Assembly (NCBI GenBank): GCA_963974215.1
Contig: CAXBBL010000004.1
Coordinates: 186,001-250,000, forward strand
Reading direction: 5' to 3'
DNA: 64,000 nt
Origin: Croceimicrobium sp963974215
GTDB taxonomy: Bacteria; Bacteroidota; Bacteroidia; Flavobacteriales; Schleiferiaceae
In this document: piece after piece, positions 51,739 through 60,710 of the stretch
Position numbering within the stretch: position 1 is the stretch's first letter
Layout of the letters: each line of letters starts with the position of its first letter
The notes under the pieces: model-generated
Databases searched by the model: none
Told to the model about the DNA's origin: nothing
Seen by the model: only the letters and a program-made list of their open reading frames with translations
Position numbers and translations under genes: made by a program

Positions 51739-52917
51739 ATGAAGAAAATTCTTCTAAGCTTAGCAGTTTTTGCAAGTGCAAGCGCTTTCGCGCAAGATGA
51801 TTTAATCAACAAGATAAAGGATAATGGTGGCGAGAATAATGAAGGCTATCAATTTGAAACGGTAATTGACCTGGAGGCTACTCCGGTTAAAAACCAAGGA
51901 AGAAGCGGTACTTGCTGGTCTTATGCAACCACTGGCTTTATTGAGAGTGAAATGTTGCGCATGGGAAAAGATCCTGTGGATATTTCGGAAATGTTTACCG
52001 TACGTCATGTTTATTATGATAAAGCTTTAAAGTATGTTAGGTTACATGGAAATCTGAATTTTGCCCAAGGTGGTGCATTACCTGATGTACTTTATGTACT
52101 TAAAAAATACGGTGCCGTTCCGCAGGCCGCTTATGAAGGCTTGAATTATGGAATGGATATCAATAATCACAATGAGCTAGAGGCGATTCTTAAAGCCCAG
52201 CTTGATGAAGTGCTGAAAAACCGCAATGGCAAACTTTCGAATAACTGGAAAGAAGTAGTTAATGCTACTCTTGATTCCTATTTAGGGAAATATCCTTCTG
52301 AGTTTATATACGAAGGAAAAAAATATACCCCGAGGAGTTTTGCGGATGAAGTAGTGGGTATCAATGCCGACGACTATGTGCAACTGACTTCTTTTAGTCA
52401 TCATGACTTTTACGAAATGGCAATGATACAAGTGCCGGATAACTGGTTGTGGGCTAATGCTTTAAATCTACCAATCGATGAGATGATGGAGCAAATTGAC
52501 CACAGCTTAGAAAAAGGATATACTGTTGCCTGGGCCACGGATGTGAGTGAAAAAGGATTTTCCTTAAAAAACGGGGTGGCAATAGTTCCTGCGGTTTCTT
52601 ATGAGAAAATGACAAAGGAAGAACGCGCTTCTATGTTTGATGGCCCTCAATCGGAGATGATGGCAGATCAAAAAATTAGACAAGAGGCTTATGATAATTA
52701 TGAAACTACCGATGATCATGGAATGCAGATTACCGGTATCACTAAGGATCAGGCGGGTACAAAATACTATATAGTAAAAAATAGTTGGGGTGATAGAGAC
52801 AATGATTTCCGCAGTGGTTATATCAATGCTTCCGAGGCTTTCGTGCGTTATAAAACGATTTCGGTTTTAATGCATAAGTCTTCTTTGAAAAAGGCAATAA
52901 AGTCTAAAATCAAATAG
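51739..52917 (+). CDS. C1 (papain-like) peptidase, aminopeptidase C / bleomycin hydrolase type
   Basis: Exported cysteine peptidase of 392 residues with a signal peptide (1-18, ASAFAQ). The catalytic triad is complete: Cys59 in KNQGRSGTCWSYA, His327 in DDHGMQITGI and Asn348 in VKNSWGDR, as in the PepC/bleomycin-hydrolase family, whose ring-shaped hexamer trims peptides from the N-terminus. It lies seven bases downstream of the tricorn-type protease, so both are likely co-transcribed and may act on the same peptides. Confidence 0.93.
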   Translation: MKKILLSLAVFASASAFAQDDLINKIKDNGGENNEGYQFETVIDLEATPVKNQGRSGTCWSYATTGFIESEMLRMGKDPVDISEMFTVRHVYYDKALKYVRLHGNLNFAQGGALPDVLYVLKKYGAVPQAAYEGLNYGMDINNHNELEAILKAQLDEVLKNRNGKLSNNWKEVVNATLDSYLGKYPSEFIYEGKKYTPRSFADEVVGINADDYVQLTSFSHHDFYEMAMIQVPDNWLWANALNLPIDEMMEQIDHSLEKGYTVAWATDVSEKGFSLKNGVAIVPAVSYEKMTKEERASMFDGPQSEMMADQKIRQEAYDNYETTDDHGMQITGITKDQAGTKYYIVKNSWGDRDNDFRSGYINASEAFVRYKTISVLMHKSSLKKAIKSKIK

Positions 52918-53052
52918 AGGAATATTCTATAAGTGAGATATCAGTCTCAATTTGGGAAACAATTAAGGTTTGATAAATCTTTAGTTTGTTGATTTTCAGT
53001 AACTAGTAGTAATGGTCTTAACTTGGATTATATAAGAGTAAAATAAAAAGAA

Positions 53053-53475
53053 ATGAAAAAATACATAGTATTGGGCTTTCTGTCGCTCAGTCTTTTTTCT
53101 TGCAAAAAGGACGATGGAGATTCGTCTGGCGCGATTGTTTCTAATCCCACCTCTTTCCAAGAAATTACCGTGGGGCCTAACTTCAATTGGTCAACTCAAA
53201 CGGAGTATAGTTTGCAGGTGATAGCCATGAAGAACATGCCTTACACGCGCAATAACTATATTAAGGTATTCGATCAAGATAGCAACCTAGTTTTTCAGTC
53301 GCTTATCAGTACCCGAGATAATAAAGTTTTGAAATTCACGGCTGAAAGAGATTTATCCATTGCCACTGTTTCATTCGGGACTATTTCTAAGGAAGTGACT
53401 TTTACGAATAAGCAAGGAGAATTTGATTTTATTCCTTTCGACGATCAGTCTGATATTGAACCTGATACTAATTAA
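53053..53475 (+). CDS. Small lipoprotein of unknown function
   Basis: Protein of 140 residues with a lipobox (LSLFSC, Cys about 17) and the usual following KKDDGDSS anchor-type linker. The body has beta-strand-like alternation but no motif I recognise. It ends five bases before the LruC-domain gene and probably forms a two-gene unit with it. Confidence 0.68.
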   Translation: MKKYIVLGFLSLSLFSCKKDDGDSSGAIVSNPTSFQEITVGPNFNWSTQTEYSLQVIAMKNMPYTRNNYIKVFDQDSNLVFQSLISTRDNKVLKFTAERDLSIATVSFGTISKEVTFTNKQGEFDFIPFDDQSDIEPDTN

Positions 53476-53480
53476 TTGCT

Positions 53481-54938
53481 ATGAAAAATTTACTTGTTGC
53501 TTTAGCCTTAACGGGAGCTTTACAGAGTACTGCTCAAACCGTTTTTACAGATTTTGAATCGACCAATGGAAATCGTGGCGCAGAAACTTGCTGGGGTTTC
53601 GGTGGGTTTAGTTTGACCAACCGCATAGATCGTGACCCTAGCGCGGGCTATTGGGCTCAAAGTGGCTCTGTAAATACCAATCCCAATGCTTTTTGGCTGA
53701 AGTCTCCTTTTGTTGATATGAGCAGTGGAAACATTACTTTTAAAACTAGAATTAACACTTTCGACTGGTCTAACGTTTATAAAGTTTATATCGACTTTAT
53801 CGAGTATGATGCAAGCGACAATAACGGAGAGGGTGACATTATAACCGGTTCGGTTTATACTCTTTCTGAACCAACTAACCGTCCTCAAAGTGTCAGTATA
53901 GCCGTTCCTTCTGCTATTGCTTCAAGCAGCACCCCTCACAAGGTTTATCTTCGTTTCGAGAGTGTAAGTGGCAACCGAAACCGCAGAATGTTGGTAGATG
54001 AAATTTCAATTCCTGGTACTTTTGCCTCAGATCCATCGAATAATTGTAAGCCCATCGTTGCAGTAGCTGATTCTGATTTTGATGGTGTAGCAGATGATGT
54101 CGATTTGTACCCCAATGACGCTAATGCGGTTTATGATTATTATTTCCCAGCGATAGATCCTAGTGCTACAGCACCTCTTTTTGGTACTATTGCTTATGAG
54201 GATTTATGGCCAGCTAAAGGCGATTATGATTTTAACGACTTAGTGTTGGATCATTATACGCGTTTTACTTTCAATGCTAACTCTAAAGTGACACGAGTAC
54301 AATTTAAATTTTCGGTACGTGCTTTAGGAGGTGATTTGATTCAAGGTTTCGGAGTACATTTCCCGGCTATCCCAGCTGCTTTTGTAAATGCCGTTAATGG
54401 AAACAGCTTAACAACAGGAACAATTTCAACCGCCGCAAGTGGTGCTGAAGCTGGACAAACCAATGCTGTAATTATTGCTTGCGATGATGTGGAGCAAATC
54501 ATTAACCGCGCGGGCGGTGCCTTTTTCAATACGCTTTCAAGCAATCCGAAAGGAACTTCAGATACTCTTACAGTAGATGTTAGTTTTTCTAGTGGTGTTG
54601 CGATCGGAGACATTGTGAACTTCTCAATCTTTGCCTATAAGCAGAGAGACCAAGAAATTCACATGGTGAATAGGCAACCAACGGATTTAGTTAATCTAAG
54701 CCTATTTGGAACGGAAGATGACGATAGCGATCCTGCAAGTGGTCAATACTACAAAACCGCTAATAATCACCCTTGGGCCATATTTGTAGGCGAGAGCTTT
54801 GATTATCCAGAAGAGAAAGTAGATATTGTACAAGCCTATTTAAACTTTGCCAACTGGGCTCAAAGTAATGGTGCTAGCTCTAAGAGCTGGTACAAAGATG
54901 AATCGGGTAACCGCCAGCAAGCCAATATTTTCCAGTAA
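53481..54938 (+). CDS. LruC-domain exported protein
   Basis: Protein of 485 residues with a signal peptide (1-18, ALQSTAQ). The first part (about 20-185) is a jelly-roll-like domain. A calcium-type repeat DSDFDGVADDVDLYPNDANAVYDYYFPA (about 194-221) leads into the LruC domain (about 225-460), recognisable by FEDLWPAKGDYDFNDLVLDHYTR and FKFSVRALGGDLIQGFGVHFP. LruC proteins are surface or secreted proteins of Bacteroidota, of undefined role. A lipoprotein gene precedes it closely, and a terminator follows. Confidence 0.88.
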   Translation: MKNLLVALALTGALQSTAQTVFTDFESTNGNRGAETCWGFGGFSLTNRIDRDPSAGYWAQSGSVNTNPNAFWLKSPFVDMSSGNITFKTRINTFDWSNVYKVYIDFIEYDASDNNGEGDIITGSVYTLSEPTNRPQSVSIAVPSAIASSSTPHKVYLRFESVSGNRNRRMLVDEISIPGTFASDPSNNCKPIVAVADSDFDGVADDVDLYPNDANAVYDYYFPAIDPSATAPLFGTIAYEDLWPAKGDYDFNDLVLDHYTRFTFNANSKVTRVQFKFSVRALGGDLIQGFGVHFPAIPAAFVNAVNGNSLTTGTISTAASGAEAGQTNAVIIACDDVEQIINRAGGAFFNTLSSNPKGTSDTLTVDVSFSSGVAIGDIVNFSIFAYKQRDQEIHMVNRQPTDLVNLSLFGTEDDDSDPASGQYYKTANNHPWAIFVGESFDYPEEKVDIVQAYLNFANWAQSNGASSKSWYKDESGNRQQANIFQ

Positions 54939-54961
54939 AATATTTTGAAAAAGAATGAAAG

Positions 54962-54991
54962 AAAAAGGCGACTAATTTTGGTCGCCTTTTT
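54962..54991 (+). terminator. Intrinsic terminator after the LruC-domain gene
   Basis: AAAAAGGCGAC and GTCGCCTTTTT form an eleven-base perfect stem around an eight-base loop, with a following T-rich tail. It lies 23 bases after the stop and 28 bases before the hutG stop on the other strand, and could work in both directions. Confidence 0.88.
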
Positions 54992-55018
54992 TGTTGTATC
55001 TAATTGCGAGATTTTACT

Positions 55019-56038
55019 TTATTCGCCGTAGGATTTCATAAAGTCCGTAATTAAATAGCAAATAGCTTTGCCCATTAATTCCTTTTCTTGCTCCGATTGT
55101 ACCCGATCAGGTGATCCTTCGGCTAAGTGAAAGTAATAAGGCTTAGACAAAGCAGCAGCTGTTTTAACCAAAAGTCGGGCCTGCCGCATGCTTAAACCAC
55201 TGGCATTATAAGCGCTAACCGGCATGCGAGTGATGCTGTCTAAATCTAATTCAAAGCCTATCTGCCCTGAGCCCAACCAGCGTAAAGCGTCTTTAAATAG
55301 ACGATCTCTTTCGGCAGTGCTAAAGGTTAGCAACTCATCGAAACTCATATAATATAATTCGGCGCTGCGTCGGAAGATCTCCAAAGTTTGCTGATTATTA
55401 TAAGATTCATGTAAGGCGAAAACAGCATATCTTCCTAATAAGGCTTCGTTTTGAGCATAGCTAAATCCATTACCACTGTGTCGGCCTTCCAATGCCCTGA
55501 AGTCGGCGTGTGGATCAATATTCAAAACATCGATGTTCTTCTCTTTAGCGGCAGCACAGCCTTTAATTATACCATAACTGTTATTGTGTCCGCCGCCGAT
55601 AATAATGGGCACCTTATTAAGACTCACAATCGCCTGTATTAGGGCGCTAACCCGTAAATCGATTAAAGCGGTAAGTTCGCGTAGCTTGTCTAAATCGGCT
55701 TCGACATTCGGATTAAGGTTAACAGCAGCAGCCATGTATTCGGGGAAATCCAAATAACCTAACAAAGCAAATTGCTTAGCAGATAAGAAGCGGTTTTCCT
55801 GAACATTCAGAAGGGCGGGTAAAACATAATCGAAACAATTTGCGGCACCGGGCTTGCCAAAGTTTGCTCTAATGCCAATATCTTCCTTGATGGCTAGGAT
55901 AACAAAAGGTGCTTCCAAATTGCTAAGTTCTTGTAAGCTTTGCAAGCAGTGAATTTCTTCGCCAATTTTTGTTTCACCCTTGCGTATCTGCGTAAGCGCA
56001 AGTATTTCCTCTTGGCTAAAATGAACCAGATTTTTCAT
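55019..56038 (-). CDS. hutG: Formimidoylglutamase (arginase family)
   Basis: Mn-dependent ureohydrolase of 339 residues that removes formamide from N-formimidoylglutamate in histidine degradation. Metal-ligand motifs in order: GGGHNNSYG (about 166-174), NIDPHADFR (about 192-200) and ELDLDSI (about 259-265, replacing the DxDxxxP of arginases). An agmatinase or arginase is the alternative, but the four-base overlap with hutI makes formimidoylglutamase the clear call. hutH is about 30 kb away. Confidence 0.9.
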   Translation of the reverse strand: MKNLVHFSQEEILALTQIRKGETKIGEEIHCLQSLQELSNLEAPFVILAIKEDIGIRANFGKPGAANCFDYVLPALLNVQENRFLSAKQFALLGYLDFPEYMAAAVNLNPNVEADLDKLRELTALIDLRVSALIQAIVSLNKVPIIIGGGHNNSYGIIKGCAAAKEKNIDVLNIDPHADFRALEGRHSGNGFSYAQNEALLGRYAVFALHESYNNQQTLEIFRRSAELYYMSFDELLTFSTAERDRLFKDALRWLGSGQIGFELDLDSITRMPVSAYNASGLSMRQARLLVKTAAALSKPYYFHLAEGSPDRVQSEQEKELMGKAICYLITDFMKSYGE

Positions 56039-57273
56039 TTTTGTATTTCTCCTTTAAGAATTACAGTTTCGATTAAATTGTGACCAAAGTGGTAGGGGAT
56101 AGACTCGAGCGTATATCCTTGTTTTAAGATCATAAGATTTGCTAATTTACCCACTTCAATGCTTCCCAACTCCTCGCTTAAACCCATCGCACTAGCACCA
56201 TTTAAGGTTGAGGCAGTTAAGGCTTCTGCAGCCGATAATTTCATCTTTACACAAGCCAAAGATAGCACGGTATTCATATTGCCATTAGGGGCCGAACCAG
56301 GGTTGAAGTCGGTTGCTAAAGCCACAATGGCATTTTTTGCAATTAACTCTTTAGCTGGTCCATAAGGGATTTCTAAAAAGTGGCTACAACCTGGTAGTAA
56401 ACAAGCTATGGTATTGCTTTCGCAGATGCTTTCAATATCCGCTTCGGTCATTACTTCTAGATGGTCTAAGGATAAAGCACCTCGATTTACCATGGCGGGA
56501 ACGGCGCCCAAGCTATTAAATTGATTTACATGTACCTTAGCTTCTAATCCATATTCCTTACCCGCTGCCAAAATCCGTAAACTCTCTTCGAGGCTAAAAT
56601 AATTTTCTTCACAAAACACATCGATATAGTCGGCTAAATTCTCGGCCGCGATGGCGGGAAGCATTTCATCAATAATTAATGAAATATAGCCTTCTTTATC
56701 ATTTTTAAACTCTGGCGGTAGGGCATGGGCCCCCAAAAAGGTGGATTTAATTTCCACTTGACTTTCTTTTGCCAAGCGTCTTGCTACCCTTAAAATCTTT
56801 AATTCTGATTCGGTATCCAAACCATAGCCACTTTTAATTTCTAGTGCACCGGTGCCCATTTTTATTAACTCAGCCAGTCTTTTTTGTGCATCTGCGAAAA
56901 GCGCCTCTTCACTGTAAGCCCTTAATTTTTTAGCCGAATTAATAATACCTCCCCCGCGGGCCGCAATTTCTTCATAAGTCAAACCGGCTAATCGCATGGC
57001 AAATTCATCTTGTCGGTTGCTTGCATAAACCAGATGACTATGGCTATCTACATAAGTAGGCATAAGCGTTGCACCTTGCACATTAAAGCGGTTGGTAGAC
57101 GGAGGAGGCTGAGAATTTTCGCCTCCAATTTCCTGGATACGTCCATTTTTAATGGTAAGCCAACAATTATTAAGAATAGGGAAATCAGACATTTCGGAGC
57201 CGCGTTTATAGGGTCGGCCTTGGTTTTCTACCTGAATAAGTTGACCAATATTTTCAAGGAGGAGTTGCGACAT
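56035..57273 (-). CDS. hutI: Imidazolonepropionase
   Basis: Amidohydrolase-fold enzyme that opens imidazolonepropionate to formimidoylglutamate. Of 412 residues: VDSHSHLVYASNRQDEF (about 75-91; the two metal His), GALEIKSGYGLDTESELK, THLGAHALPPEFK-like SFLGAHALPPEF with a metal His, DHLEVMTEADI and the later CLLPGCSHFL and ATDFNPGSAPN (Asp ligand). It is the first gene of the hutI-hutG unit. A pair of direct repeats lies in front (57284-57313). Confidence 0.94.
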   Translation of the reverse strand: MSQLLLENIGQLIQVENQGRPYKRGSEMSDFPILNNCWLTIKNGRIQEIGGENSQPPPSTNRFNVQGATLMPTYVDSHSHLVYASNRQDEFAMRLAGLTYEEIAARGGGIINSAKKLRAYSEEALFADAQKRLAELIKMGTGALEIKSGYGLDTESELKILRVARRLAKESQVEIKSTFLGAHALPPEFKNDKEGYISLIIDEMLPAIAAENLADYIDVFCEENYFSLEESLRILAAGKEYGLEAKVHVNQFNSLGAVPAMVNRGALSLDHLEVMTEADIESICESNTIACLLPGCSHFLEIPYGPAKELIAKNAIVALATDFNPGSAPNGNMNTVLSLACVKMKLSAAEALTASTLNGASAMGLSEELGSIEVGKLANLMILKQGYTLESIPYHFGHNLIETVILKGEIQK

Positions 57274-57283
57274 TGATTAAAAT

Positions 57284-57313
57284 TTGCCGCGAAGATAGAA
57301 CTTGCCGCGGAAG
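57284..57313 (-). promoter_or_regulatory. Direct repeats in the hutI promoter region
   Basis: TTGCCGCGAAG (57284-57294) is repeated as TTGCCGCGGAAG (57302-57313), 18 bases apart, so the two lie on the same face of the helix within about two turns. On the hutI strand they read CTTC(C)GCGGCAA. The near-consensus box TATCTTCG overlaps the nearer copy, 15 bases from the ATG, so a protein on these repeats could block the promoter. A regulator is not identified. Confidence 0.4.
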
Positions 57314-57372
57314 CCTATAAAACAATTTCTTTATTGTACGCATTTTGTATCTTGCTCCCAAAGTTTTCACTC

Positions 57373-59445
57373 TTGCGTAAAATACTACTCTTAGGCCTAC
57401 TAGTGGCTTTTATCTGCGCCGGCTGCCGCCCAGATATAAATCAATTAAACTGGCAGGTTGATGCCTTGGTTCCTCTACTAAAAACACGTATTGATTTTAA
57501 CGACTTACAAAGCCTAGATAGTACCGTTTCTAGGAGCGACGGCGGTGTCATTCAATTGGTGCTTAGTAATCAAGTAGCTTCCTTAAAGCCTGCAGAAATT
57601 GCACCTCCTTTTAATGATGTGTTCGAAAATACTGCTACCTTACGGAAAATCACCCTAGGCCAAAGAGTTATCACCAATAGAATTTCCCTAGGCCGAATTG
57701 CTGGACAAGCAGGAATACAAGGAGCCTTATTAGTTGCCGCTAATGGTACCAATCAAGTTATTCCACCGCTTTCAAATATTGGCCCATCGAATTTTAACAT
57801 CGATGCCACTGATTTCTTTCAGTCAATGGTTTTGCAGGATGGCTGGCTAGTATTAAGGATGGAAAACAACTTTCCTATTGATATTACTAATATTCAGTAC
57901 GAAATCATTAACCAATTAAGCAATACGATAATTCTGCAAAATACAATAGCTAGTCTGCCTGCAGGCACGGTTCATTATGATTCGGTGCAATTGATTAACA
58001 ATTTTCTAATTGAAGGCCAATTAGTTGCTTCTTTGGTAAACTTAGATTCACCAGGTAGCAATGGAAATTCAGTTTTAATTGATACCTCTGATGCGATAAA
58101 CTTAAAGGTTACCCTCGATAAACTTGATCCAGTTTCGGCCACGGCAGTTTTTCCCGCCCAAGATTTGTTTAATGAAACTGCCACAGCGCAAATTTTTCCG
58201 CCTTCCGCATTGCTCACCTCGGTTCATGTGAAAGAAGGAAAAATATTTATGGATGCCTTAAGTACGATTGACGATAGCATTAATCTTATTTATCGCTTAC
58301 CAGGGGCCACTAATAATGGTACTATTCTCGAATTTCTAGAAGTCATACCAGCAGCACCAGTGGGGTCATCGGTTAACGCTTTCCGCGAAATCCCCGTAGA
58401 AAATTATACATTAGATTTAACCGGATTACCGGATACTACGGGCGTTTACAATACTTTTTACACGATTTTTAGAGGAGGAATCGACAGCACAGGCCGATTG
58501 ATAAATTTATCTCTGGATGATAGCGTTTTTGTGAAAACGGGGATAGATGAATTAATCGCCGATCGTGGTTACGGCTTTTTAGGTTATGACACGATTAGTA
58601 GCGTGGAGCGTGCTCCTTTTGATGCATTTTTGGAAGTCTTAGGGGGAAATTTTCAATTAGAGGATGTGCAAATGTCTTTAGATATAGCAAATTATATCGG
58701 TGCCGAATTCGACTTTCGAATTAATGATGTCAAGTCAATTTCACCTACACAAACTACCAGTTTAACTTGGAATCAGCTCGGCTTCGATTTTACCATAAAT
58801 AGAGCTTTAGAAAACAGGCCTGGAGCACAACCAACGCCAGGTTTATTAAATATTCCCCTTAATAATACCAATAGTAATATTCAAAATTTACTTGAAACGC
58901 AACCAGATAGCTTCGCTATTGATTTGGATGCCTATATGAATAAGGGGAAGAGTCCTACAGATTTCACCCAATTCCTCAATACCAATTATGGCATCGAAGC
59001 TTGGTTAAATGCTACAGTACCTTTAAACGTGGCCCTCGAAGGTTTAATTTTCAGAGATACGATTCCATTTAATTTTGATGATTTCGATGAGGGAAATCAG
59101 ATTAATTCGGGTAGCCTAAAAGTTTTAGCGAGTAACCACTATCCCTTTACTGCTGATCTTAAAATTTATTTGGTTGAAGATAATTCCTATGTAAGTGATA
59201 GCCTATTCACGAGCGAACCTATTGCTGCGGCGGAAGTGTCCTCAGAGGGTAGGGTAATCGCGGCAACGGACTCAGAGTTAGAAATAATTTTAGATACTAA
59301 AGTGTTTGATAAACTAAGAGCCACCCGGCGTTTAGTAATTGAGGTCCAAATTAATACACCGGCCTATCCCGATTTAGTAGAGTTTAATTCTCGTGACTAT
59401 ATTGATTTAAGCCTAGTGGGAGACTTTAATGCTTGGCGCAGATGA
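57373..59445 (+). CDS. Large lipoprotein of unknown function
   Basis: Predicted lipoprotein of 690 residues. I start at the TTG giving LRKILLLGLLVAFICAGC, a typical lipoprotein signal with the lipobox ICAGC; the frame stays open 13 codons upstream to another TTG. The mature protein is beta-rich with several repeated-looking stretches such as LSLDDSVFVKTGIDE and LDIANYIGAEFDFRINDV. I recognise no family. Its stop overlaps the next gene as ATGA, so it is translated with an outer-membrane barrel and a peptide-binding lipoprotein. Confidence 0.72.
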   Translation: MRKILLLGLLVAFICAGCRPDINQLNWQVDALVPLLKTRIDFNDLQSLDSTVSRSDGGVIQLVLSNQVASLKPAEIAPPFNDVFENTATLRKITLGQRVITNRISLGRIAGQAGIQGALLVAANGTNQVIPPLSNIGPSNFNIDATDFFQSMVLQDGWLVLRMENNFPIDITNIQYEIINQLSNTIILQNTIASLPAGTVHYDSVQLINNFLIEGQLVASLVNLDSPGSNGNSVLIDTSDAINLKVTLDKLDPVSATAVFPAQDLFNETATAQIFPPSALLTSVHVKEGKIFMDALSTIDDSINLIYRLPGATNNGTILEFLEVIPAAPVGSSVNAFREIPVENYTLDLTGLPDTTGVYNTFYTIFRGGIDSTGRLINLSLDDSVFVKTGIDELIADRGYGFLGYDTISSVERAPFDAFLEVLGGNFQLEDVQMSLDIANYIGAEFDFRINDVKSISPTQTTSLTWNQLGFDFTINRALENRPGAQPTPGLLNIPLNNTNSNIQNLLETQPDSFAIDLDAYMNKGKSPTDFTQFLNTNYGIEAWLNATVPLNVALEGLIFRDTIPFNFDDFDEGNQINSGSLKVLASNHYPFTADLKIYLVEDNSYVSDSLFTSEPIAAAEVSSEGRVIAATDSELEIILDTKVFDKLRATRRLVIEVQINTPAYPDLVEFNSRDYIDLSLVGDFNAWRR

Positions 59446-60710
59446 GAAAACAAATCCTATTTTATTTAACTACTGCTTTGCTGCTTGGTAACACTCTCTT
59501 TTCTCAGACTGATTCAACTAAAGTCTTTGGCCCGGAAATTTTAACCCGACCTCCCTTGGGTATAAAGGTTCGTCCTTTTTTAGAATATCAAGGCCAAATT
59601 TCTGCCGAAAGCACTAATTTATCTACGGGACTATTGCTAAGGCTCAGAACAGCTACAACTTACGATGATGCTATTAAGAATGATATTCTAGGTAGTTTAG
59701 ATAATGGATTGAGAATAGGCACTTTACTAAACAATGAAATTCGGTTTGCTTATAAAGGTCACAAAAGGCGTTATTTACGTCCTTATGCTAAGCAATCTAT
59801 TGCTTTTTTTCTCCGCAGTCAAACTGCATTAGCGGCAAGCGAAGACTTGGTAAACCTATTACTTAGTGGCAATAAGTCAACCGCTGGTATTCCGCAGGAT
59901 TTATCAGACTTTGCTTATGAGGATTGGTTATACTCGGGTTTACAGCTGCAGTTTTCCTTTTTAATAGACACCATACCAGTTTCTATTGGTGCGGGTATAA
60001 TTGTAGGGCATAGGCATCAAAGTATAAGTACTCGCAATACTACTTTGTTTACCGCAGAAAATGGTACGGAAATTAGCTTTGATGGTACTTTAGATTATAA
60101 TGCGGTGAGCCGTCCTTTTGCCTACGGCATTGCTGGAGTAGGACTAGGCTTTGATTTAATGACTGAAGAACGATGGGGGAAGCATCAAGTTAAGTTAGCC
60201 GCACAAGATTTGGGTTTCCTTACTTTTAGTGACGGTGCAGGTTTAGAAGTAGATTCTAGCTTCAGCTTCACGGGTATTACTATCGCTAATATTTTTGCCG
60301 TGGAGGAAGGCTTTATAGAGTCTTCGCTCGATTCAACTCAAAATGTGCTGGGAGAGCCAAGCACCATTAACTATACCAGATTATTACCTTTTATGCTACA
60401 GTTAGAGTACGAATATCATATTTCTATGTCCAGCTTAAAGTCCTTGTATCTACAAGGACGATATCGTTATTTGCCTAGCTATCTACCGAGAGTGGAATTA
60501 GGCGCACGGTGGGAGCTGCGCGAGAATATGCACTTAAATACAGGCTTTAATATGGGCGGTTTTAACAATTGGGGAATTAGCTCGGAATACTTCTGGCAAA
60601 TAAAAACTTTATGGCAATTAGGCTTAGGAATTTCCCATATAAACACTCTTGCCATTCAAGGTCTTTCTGGTGGCTCTAGCGCCTTTTTTAGCTTGCGCTA
60701 TTATTTATGA
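59442..60710 (+). CDS. Outer-membrane barrel protein, DUF5723-like
   Basis: Protein of 422 residues from the ATG that overlaps the preceding stop (ATGA); the TTG nine bases earlier is less likely. Signal peptide about 1-22 (LLGNTLFSQ). The body, with amphipathic strands and closing HINTLAIQGLSGGSSAFFSLRYYL, fits a large outer-membrane barrel of the DUF5723 type common in Bacteroidota. Its stop also overlaps the following gene (ATGA). Function unknown. Confidence 0.74.
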   Translation: MRKQILFYLTTALLLGNTLFSQTDSTKVFGPEILTRPPLGIKVRPFLEYQGQISAESTNLSTGLLLRLRTATTYDDAIKNDILGSLDNGLRIGTLLNNEIRFAYKGHKRRYLRPYAKQSIAFFLRSQTALAASEDLVNLLLSGNKSTAGIPQDLSDFAYEDWLYSGLQLQFSFLIDTIPVSIGAGIIVGHRHQSISTRNTTLFTAENGTEISFDGTLDYNAVSRPFAYGIAGVGLGFDLMTEERWGKHQVKLAAQDLGFLTFSDGAGLEVDSSFSFTGITIANIFAVEEGFIESSLDSTQNVLGEPSTINYTRLLPFMLQLEYEYHISMSSLKSLYLQGRYRYLPSYLPRVELGARWELRENMHLNTGFNMGGFNNWGISSEYFWQIKTLWQLGLGISHINTLAIQGLSGGSSAFFSLRYYL

